This document shows, piece by piece, positions 4,974 to 9,099 of a DNA stretch of 9,099 nucleotides. The notes below the pieces were generated by a model. It saw only the letters and a program-made list of their open reading frames with translations, was not told the origin of the DNA and did no database searches. Within the stretch, counting starts at the first letter, position 1. Every line of letters starts with the position of its first letter. The position numbers and the translations under genes are program-made. The stretch comes from JBNJEA01 sp051745395 (GTDB taxonomy: Bacteria > Desulfobacterota > Desulfobacteria > Desulfobacterales > Desulfosalsimonadaceae). The stretch lies in NCBI GenBank assembly GCA_051745395.1, contig JBNJEA010000120.1, positions 1-9,099 on the forward strand, written 5' to 3'.

Positions 4974-7121
4974 TTTTACAATCTGGATTTCGTCGTCGAC
5001 AAACAGGATGCGGTGGGAGCCCGTCGGCAAATCGCGGTCGGTCTTTGGCGCCGTATCTTCTGCCCTGGATTCGGTAATCGGCAGAAAGACCTCTAAAACG
5101 GTCCCCTCCCCGATCCGGCTCGACACCCGGATATCTCCGCCGTGGCTTGCGATGATGCCCTGCACCACGGAAAGGCCCAGGCCCGAGCCCTTGTCCACGG
5201 GTTTTGTCGTAAAATAGGGATCAAAGATCCGTTCCAGGTTTTCCGGGGCAATGCCGGGGCCCGTGTCGCTGACGGTCAACTTGACATGTTCTCCCGGCAT
5301 CAGGTTCACATGCGCCGGGATATCGTTTTTGTGCAGCAAAACATTTTCGACTCTGACCGAAACGACACCCCCGTCTTCCGCCATTGCACTGGTGGCATTG
5401 GAACACAGGTTGAGCAATACCTGGTGGATCTGGGTGCCGTCTGCCAGGATTCGGTGCAGGTCATCGGATATATGCTCATTGAATTCAATGGATGCGGGCG
5501 TGGTGGAGCGGAGCAGTTTCAGGGTTTCCTTGACAATCGGGGCAATATCGAGGGGTTTTTGTTCCTCGACGCCTTTGCGGCTGAAAGCCAGCAGTTGTCG
5601 GACCACGTCCCTGGCCCGCAGGCCTGCTGTTTCAATTTCCTCCAAAGCCTTGTAGGCCGGTTGCCAGTCCTGAATTTCGTTTTTGGCCAGTTCGGTGTAG
5701 CCGATGATGATGGTTAAAATGTTGTTGAAATCATGAGCGATGCCGCCGGTAAGGGTGCCGATGGCCTCCATTTTCTGGGATTGCCGGAGCTGGGCCTGGA
5801 GTTTTTCTGTCTCCTGCTCGGCTTTTTTCCGCTCGGTGATATCGGTATGCGCCCCGGCCATTCGCTGGGGTTTGCCCGTCTCGTCGCGGCGGCAGGTCCC
5901 CCGGCCGAGTATCCAGCGATAGGTGCCGTCTTTGTGCTGTAACCGGTATTCGATTTCAAAATGGGAAGCGTCGGATTCGAAAAACATGTTGTTGGTTTGA
6001 ATGGCCTTGTCGAAATCATCCGGATGGATTCGGCTTAGCCATTCCGAAAGGCGGTTTTCGATCTCGTGGTCGGCATAACCGAGGATTTCTTTCCAGCGTT
6101 TGGAGAAAAAGACTTCGTCGGTTGTGCGGTCCCAGTCCCAGATGCCGTCGTTGGTTCCCAAAAGGGCCAGTTCAAAACGCTCCTGGTTTTTCCGCAGCGC
6201 CTGCCGGGCTTGATCGGCCTCCCGGGCCTTGTTTTCTGCTTCCCGCATCCGGGCCTTGAGTTCGACCACCATTTGCGAGATGGCATTTTCCAGTTGTCGC
6301 ATTTCGCCCGTGGACTGTCCCCGGATCGGGGCGTCGAGTTCGCCGCCGGAAACCCGGGTGGCAAAATCGACCAAGGCGTTTATGGGGCCGGTAATGGTGC
6401 GCATCAATAAAAACGTCACCAGCATGGCCGCAATGAGAATAAAGGCGGTCACCAGGAGAATGGCCATTTTCAGCTGGTGCATGTGCGCATATACATCATC
6501 TACGTAAATTCCCGTGCCGATGATCCAGTCCCACGGTTTAAAAAGCCTGACGTAGGATTCCTTGGGATAGGATTTTTCCGTCAACCCGTCTTCCGTCGGC
6601 CGGGGCCACTCGTATTTGACAAAGCCGTGACCCTCTTTTTGCACCACTTTTGCAATGGCCTGGAAAAGATTTTTGTCTTTCCCGGCAAATGTCTCCTTCT
6701 TCCCATTTATCCCGTATTGTATCTCGGAGGCCGTATTGTACGCGGGATCATCCAAAGGCTCTCCTTCGGTTTCCGGAATTGCCGGATGCAGAATGAGCTT
6801 TGGATAGGGGCGGGTGGTATCGTTTATCCAGAAATATCCATGTCCTTTGAAACGCATGATCCGGATTCGCTCCAGTGCTTTTTGTTTGGCGCGCGCCGGA
6901 GAGATCTCGCCTTGTTTTGCCTGTCTCTGGTAGTCGCCGATCATGGCATGTACGGAATCCACGAGGCTTTTGGCCGCCATTTTTTTGGAATCAAACAGTT
7001 CCTGCTCGACAAAGGGGAAAAAGAAAAAATACAGGGCGGACATGAACAGGAAAATGATGCCCAGCGCAATGGCAAGGATCCGGGTGGAGGTTTGTTCAAG
7101 GATGGATTTGATTTTCTGCAT
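4650..7121 (-). CDS. Hybrid sensor histidine kinase: Cache-HAMP-PAS-HisKA-HATPase-REC
   Basis: The 823-aa protein starts at the ATG at 7121 after GGAAGG. TM1 spans about residues 13-37. A periplasmic single-Cache module (about 40-212) contains GHGYFWIND and the closing WDWIIGTGIYVDDV. TM2 is about 217-240, HAMP about 240-295, and a coiled linker leads to a PAS_3-like fold at 315-432 (NDGIWDWD, YRLQHKDGTYRWI, DITERK). The HisKA H-box is GGIAHDFNNIL with phospho-accepting H463. HATPase boxes are N (NLCSNA, 571-576), G1 (DTGPGI, 619-624) and G2 (GSGLGL, 645-650). The C-terminal receiver has D709/D710, phospho-acceptor D755 and K805. All catalytic residues are present. The architecture implies that an extracellular small ligand, often a carboxylate for this Cache type, controls autophosphorylation and relay to the fused receiver. 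No separate response regulator is visible, so the downstream target is encoded elsewhere. Confidence 0.95.
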   Translation of the reverse strand: MQKIKSILEQTSTRILAIALGIIFLFMSALYFFFFPFVEQELFDSKKMAAKSLVDSVHAMIGDYQRQAKQGEISPARAKQKALERIRIMRFKGHGYFWINDTTRPYPKLILHPAIPETEGEPLDDPAYNTASEIQYGINGKKETFAGKDKNLFQAIAKVVQKEGHGFVKYEWPRPTEDGLTEKSYPKESYVRLFKPWDWIIGTGIYVDDVYAHMHQLKMAILLVTAFILIAAMLVTFLLMRTITGPINALVDFATRVSGGELDAPIRGQSTGEMRQLENAISQMVVELKARMREAENKAREADQARQALRKNQERFELALLGTNDGIWDWDRTTDEVFFSKRWKEILGYADHEIENRLSEWLSRIHPDDFDKAIQTNNMFFESDASHFEIEYRLQHKDGTYRWILGRGTCRRDETGKPQRMAGAHTDITERKKAEQETEKLQAQLRQSQKMEAIGTLTGGIAHDFNNILTIIIGYTELAKNEIQDWQPAYKALEEIETAGLRARDVVRQLLAFSRKGVEEQKPLDIAPIVKETLKLLRSTTPASIEFNEHISDDLHRILADGTQIHQVLLNLCSNATSAMAEDGGVVSVRVENVLLHKNDIPAHVNLMPGEHVKLTVSDTGPGIAPENLERIFDPYFTTKPVDKGSGLGLSVVQGIIASHGGDIRVSSRIGEGTVLEVFLPITESRAEDTAPKTDRDLPTGSHRILFVDDEIQIVKLNQSRLRRLGYSVQGTSDPLEALDLVGQAPGDYDLLITDMSMPNMTGDRLARKIMKIRPDIKIILCSGYSEKISEHSAESIGIAKYIEKPFDEQTLALAVKAVMDQR

Positions 7122-7155
7122 ACCGCCTTCCGGTTGATGTGTTTTTTAACGCATT

Positions 7156-7182
7156 TTTACAACATTTTAAACTTATTGTAAA
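7156..7182. promoter_or_regulatory. AT-rich inverted repeat upstream of the kinase gene
   Basis: TTTACAA (7156-7162) and TTGTAAA (7176-7182) are exact reverse complements around 13 bp, 35-61 bp before the kinase start codon. The position fits an operator or a leader structure. The surrounding 7122-7265 is very AT-rich, so a chance match is possible. On the minus strand, TTGACG (7230-7225) followed 17 bp later by TTTAAA (7207-7202) is a weak candidate kinase promoter. Confidence 0.3.
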
Positions 7183-7265
7183 TTTTTAACTGTGCAGGTT
7201 TTTTTTAAACAAACCGGCAAAACATCCGTCAAAAATATTCTTTTACAAAATCTGCAACGCTATAT

Positions 7266-7307
7266 TTGACTTGACGCGTCATGCGATTGTATATAAGCCT
7301 GACGCGT
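7266..7307 (+). promoter_or_regulatory. MerR-type promoter/operator with two TGACGCGT sites
   Basis: TTGACT (7266-7271) and TATATA (7290-7295) or TATAAG (7292-7297) form a promoter with an 18-20-bp spacer, longer than usual as in MerR-controlled promoters. Inside the spacer lies the perfect palindrome TGACGCGTCA (7272-7281). A second TGACGCGT (7300-7307, continuing AC) lies 28 bp downstream near the expected transcription start. The layout suggests autoregulation by the MerR protein encoded at 7383. Sites for LiuR-like regulators are known to contain ACGT-type cores, which fits loosely. Confidence 0.55.
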
Positions 7308-7382
7308 ACAGCAAATCCTGGCGAGCAGCGTGGGCCCATTTCATGGCGCTGCGGCAAAGGAAAAGACAGTGGGAAAGGGGCA

Positions 7383-7775
7383 ATGTCGAATAAAGCACAA
7401 TACATGATTTCAGAACTGGCCGAGGAGTTTCAAGTCACCACCCGGACCATCCGGTATTATGAAAAACGCGGTCTTCTGTCGCCGTCGCGCAGCAATGGCA
7501 ATTACCGGCTGTTTACGAAAAAGGACCGGACGCGGCTTAAGCTGATACTGCGCGGCAAGCGTTTCGGCTATTCCCTGGAAGAGATCGGGGAAATGATCGG
7601 GCATTGGGACACCGAGCCGGAAGAAGTTGAGCAGATCAGAAAAAGTCTCGGCTACGGCGACCGGAAACTCGATGAAATCCGCAATAAAATCGAAGAACTC
7701 CGGCAACTCGAAAGCGAACTGCTGACAGTCCGCCAGCGCCTTTTGTCCCGCCTGCAACAGTTGTCCCGCAAATAA
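7383..7775 (+). CDS. MerR-family transcriptional regulator, LiuR-like
   Basis: The start is the ATG at 7383 after AAGGGG, giving 130 aa; an in-frame ATG at 7281 lies inside the promoter and is rejected. Residues 7-75 form the MerR winged helix-turn-helix: YMISELAEEFQVTTRTIRYY, then EKRGLL..SRSNGNYRLF in the wing, then a second helix pair ending FGYSLEEIGEMIG. Residues 95-128 are a long amphipathic helix for the antiparallel dimer coiled coil. There are no C-terminal metal-binding Cys, so it is not a metal sensor. The short form and EIGEMIG signature resemble regulators of branched-chain amino-acid or fatty-acid degradation (LiuR group), whose ligands are thought to be acyl-CoA-like; that assignment is inferred from resemblance. 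It is divergent from the kinase gene and has a likely self-operator at 7272-7307. Confidence 0.9.
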   Translation: MSNKAQYMISELAEEFQVTTRTIRYYEKRGLLSPSRSNGNYRLFTKKDRTRLKLILRGKRFGYSLEEIGEMIGHWDTEPEEVEQIRKSLGYGDRKLDEIRNKIEELRQLESELLTVRQRLLSRLQQLSRK

Positions 7776-7942
7776 CCATCACCGCCCCCTATGGGTCTGA
7801 AACCGATGATGCCGACTGATTTTTGCCGTCATCTGCTGCAATCTTTCCACGTTTGACAAAACATTTCACCGGCGGCCCCTTTTTTTCTTTTTCTGCCAGA
7901 TCCGCACCAAAGCCTGAAAGCACTTTTTCATTAAAAAAATAC

Positions 7943-7960
7943 TTTCAACATATGTTGAAA
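7943..7960. promoter_or_regulatory. 18-bp perfect palindrome, probable operator
   Basis: TTTCAACATATGTTGAAA is its own reverse complement over all 18 bp. It is centred about 60 bp upstream of the extended -10 at 8011-8019. The size and position suit a dimeric regulator acting on the Cache gene. It differs from the TGACGCGT sites before the MerR gene, so another protein is more likely to bind it. Confidence 0.6.
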
Positions 7961-8010
7961 AGCATCATTTTATTGAAACTCAAATGGGTGTTTCAGATTT
8001 TTAAATTAAT

Positions 8011-8019
8011 TGGTATAAC
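8011..8019 (+). promoter_or_regulatory. Extended -10 promoter for the Cache-domain gene
   Basis: TGGTATAAC fits the extended -10 pattern TGnTATAAT with one mismatch. A start site near 8026 would leave a ~70-nt leader before the ATG at 8096, arguing against the in-frame ATGs at 8033 and 8039. No clear -35 is present, as expected for extended -10 promoters. The flanking sequence matches that around 840-848. Confidence 0.45.
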
Positions 8020-8095
8020 TTTTTACAAAATAATGTTTATGGGTTTTCGCAAAACCACAACTGGAATGTTCCGGAAAAAGGGCAATAAAATCAAA

Positions 8096-9099
8096 ATGAA
8101 AAAACGCGGCCGTATCATCCCCTTTTTTTTCTTTGCCGTGCTGGTGGCGATATTTGTTTCACTGACCTTTCCCGCATTTTTTCAGGTTCTTTACGAATGG
8201 CATCGTTTTCAACAGGAATCGGAAACCTTCCGGCAGCAGGTTATCGATTCGCGCAAAAACCGCCTTCGCCAGGCAGTCACCGAAGCCGTCGATATTATCG
8301 GGTTTCGCAAAGACCGGATTAAAAAACGGCTCATGGCCGACATCAAGTCCCGCGTCTACACGGCGCACGCGATTGCCGAAAACATTTACGAGCAAAATCG
8401 GCACCGGCCGTCCGCGGAAATTGGGGAACTTGTCAAAAATGCACTGCGGCCGATCCGGTTCAATGACGGCAAGGGGTATTATTTCGCCGTTTCCATGGAC
8501 GGGGTGGAAAAACTCTACCCCGTACACCCGGAAATGGAGGGCAAAAACCTTATCAATCTCAAAGACCTGAAGGGCAACCTGGTGATTCAGGATGAAATTG
8601 AAGTCGTCCGCCAATCCGGTGAGGGCTATGTCACAGACTACTGGCCCAAGCCCGGGGGAAAGGCCCTTGACACCGGGTATCCGAAAATCTCCTTTGTTAA
8701 ACATTTCAAGCCGCTGGACTGGTATATCGGCACCGGGCTGTATCTCGATGACGTCAAATCCGAAATCCAGGCGGAAACCATTGAACGGTTGCGCCAGAAA
8801 CAGCTTCCGGAAAACGTGTTTTTATTTGCATTCAAGGATAATGGGGTGCCGTTGTGGGGCCAGGATTTCCTGCCGGGGGAAAAAAACGCTTCGCCGCCGC
8901 AGGCGGGCAATTCGACCCGCGGTTATTTTGCGCAGTTGGAGCGTGCGGCGCAATCGACCGGCGGATTCGTCCGTTGCCGCCGGCCTGAAAAATCGGGGAC
9001 ACCGGCGGGGCAGCGGATTGATTATGTCCGTCGGATTCCGGATTGGCAGTGGGTTGTCGGGGCAGGGATGTATCTCGATGACGTGGATGCCGCCATTGC
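8096..9099 (+). CDS. Membrane-anchored double Cache sensor protein, 3' end outside the window
   Basis: The frame from the ATG at 8096 is open for 334 residues to the window edge. Residues 1-3 and 5 are basic (MKKRGR) and residues 8-33 form one transmembrane segment. A helical stalk (35-105) then leads into the first Cache-type module, with GKGYYFAVSMDG (126-136), YPVHPEMEGKNL (141-152) and the closing WYIGTGLYLDDV (209-220). A second module follows and closes with WQWVVGAGMYLDDV (317-330). The family senses small ligands outside the cytoplasmic membrane and passes the signal to HAMP, kinase, GGDEF or methyl-accepting domains. That output part lies beyond the window. The closing motif is the same as in the kinase encoded at 4650-7121. 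The Shine-Dalgarno (AAGGG, about 12 nt upstream) is weak; starts at 8033 or 8039 would add 19-21 polar residues before the membrane segment. Confidence 0.88.
   Translation, partial: MKKRGRIIPFFFFAVLVAIFVSLTFPAFFQVLYEWHRFQQESETFRQQVIDSRKNRLRQAVTEAVDIIGFRKDRIKKRLMADIKSRVYTAHAIAENIYEQNRHRPSAEIGELVKNALRPIRFNDGKGYYFAVSMDGVEKLYPVHPEMEGKNLINLKDLKGNLVIQDEIEVVRQSGEGYVTDYWPKPGGKALDTGYPKISFVKHFKPLDWYIGTGLYLDDVKSEIQAETIERLRQKQLPENVFLFAFKDNGVPLWGQDFLPGEKNASPPQAGNSTRGYFAQLERAAQSTGGFVRCRRPEKSGTPAGQRIDYVRRIPDWQWVVGAGMYLDDVDAAI

Larger units (their letters stand above)
7776..8095. other. AT-rich regulatory intergenic region, no gene seen
   Basis: These ~320 bases hold no supportable coding sequence or RNA gene. 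A pyrimidine run at 7877-7893 follows the MerR gene but has no clear hairpin before it. From 7915 the sequence has five TGAAA/TTTCA half-sites, an 18-bp perfect palindrome (7943-7960), a TGAAAC-N10-GTTTCA dyad (7974-7995) and an extended -10 promoter (8011-8019). All of these point to control of the downstream Cache gene. Confidence 0.6.

Noticed and set aside
6477..7181. 234-codon plus-strand open frame
   Set aside because: Antisense to the Cache and membrane part of the kinase; no start signal or domain.
7807..7837. Possible terminator hairpin after the MerR gene (GATGATGCC / GCCGTCATC)
   Set aside because: The stem has a mismatch and a wobble pair, and no T-run follows.
8012..8030. Possible sigma54 promoter starting TGG
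   Set aside because: The GG is not followed by GC at the required 10-bp distance; an extended -10 explains the sequence better.
8159..8704. 181-codon minus-strand open frame
   Set aside because: Antisense to the double Cache protein, whose motifs and membrane anchor are convincing.

Overview
The window most likely comes from a Gram-negative bacterium, probably a Desulfobacterota (Desulfobacterales-like) anaerobe. The sequence evidence is a signal-peptide-bearing outer-membrane beta-barrel protein, a large Cache-HAMP-PAS hybrid histidine kinase, a LiuR-like MerR regulator, and moderate-GC genes separated by AT-rich promoters. The taxonomic assignment is an inference from gene style; no rRNA or tRNA is present.

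Left part (1-2450). A minus-strand NYN/LabA-type (DUF88) PIN-like nuclease gene runs off the left edge. It has a consensus-perfect sigma70 promoter (TTGACA-N17-TATAAT). Next is a minus-strand gene for a small secreted protein made of about five degenerate ~18-residue 'YNPM..W' repeats. It is followed by a plus-strand outer-membrane beta-barrel gene. The 3' end of that gene carries a tandem 13-bp repeat and a small palindromic dispersed-repeat-like element.

Middle part (2450-4980). A minus-strand 75-aa protein with two CxxCGNEA(E/D)M zinc-ribbon-like knuckles has its own good promoter and a long leader with a perfect 10-bp-stem hairpin. Next comes a plus-strand block that looks like a fragment of an acyl-chain biosynthesis cluster: the C-terminal half of an enoyl-ACP-reductase-like SDR, an acyl carrier protein, a PlsC-type acyltransferase, and a 4'-phosphopantetheinyl transferase. 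The ACP and acyltransferase cores look intact. The first gene lacks its nucleotide-binding half, and the last loses family resemblance exactly where it meets the 3' end of the convergent kinase. The block therefore looks like a cluster cut at both ends.

Right part (4650-9099). A minus-strand 823-aa hybrid sensor kinase (TM-Cache-TM-HAMP-PAS-HisKA-HATPase-REC) is divergent from a 130-aa MerR-family regulator. The regulator's probable promoter has a TGACGCGTCA palindrome inside a long spacer and a second copy 28 bp downstream. After a ~320-base AT-rich intergenic region with an 18-bp perfect palindrome and an extended -10 promoter comes a plus-strand gene for a membrane-anchored protein with two Cache-type modules, which runs off the right edge. 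The kinase and this protein share the same sensor-module signature (W.xGTGxYxDDV), so this end of the window is a signal-sensing island.

I found no CRISPR array, insertion sequence, tRNA or rRNA. The observations most worth following up are the doubly truncated acyl-biosynthesis block, the secreted repeat protein, the structured leader of the zinc-ribbon gene, and the matching regulatory elements in distant intergenic regions.
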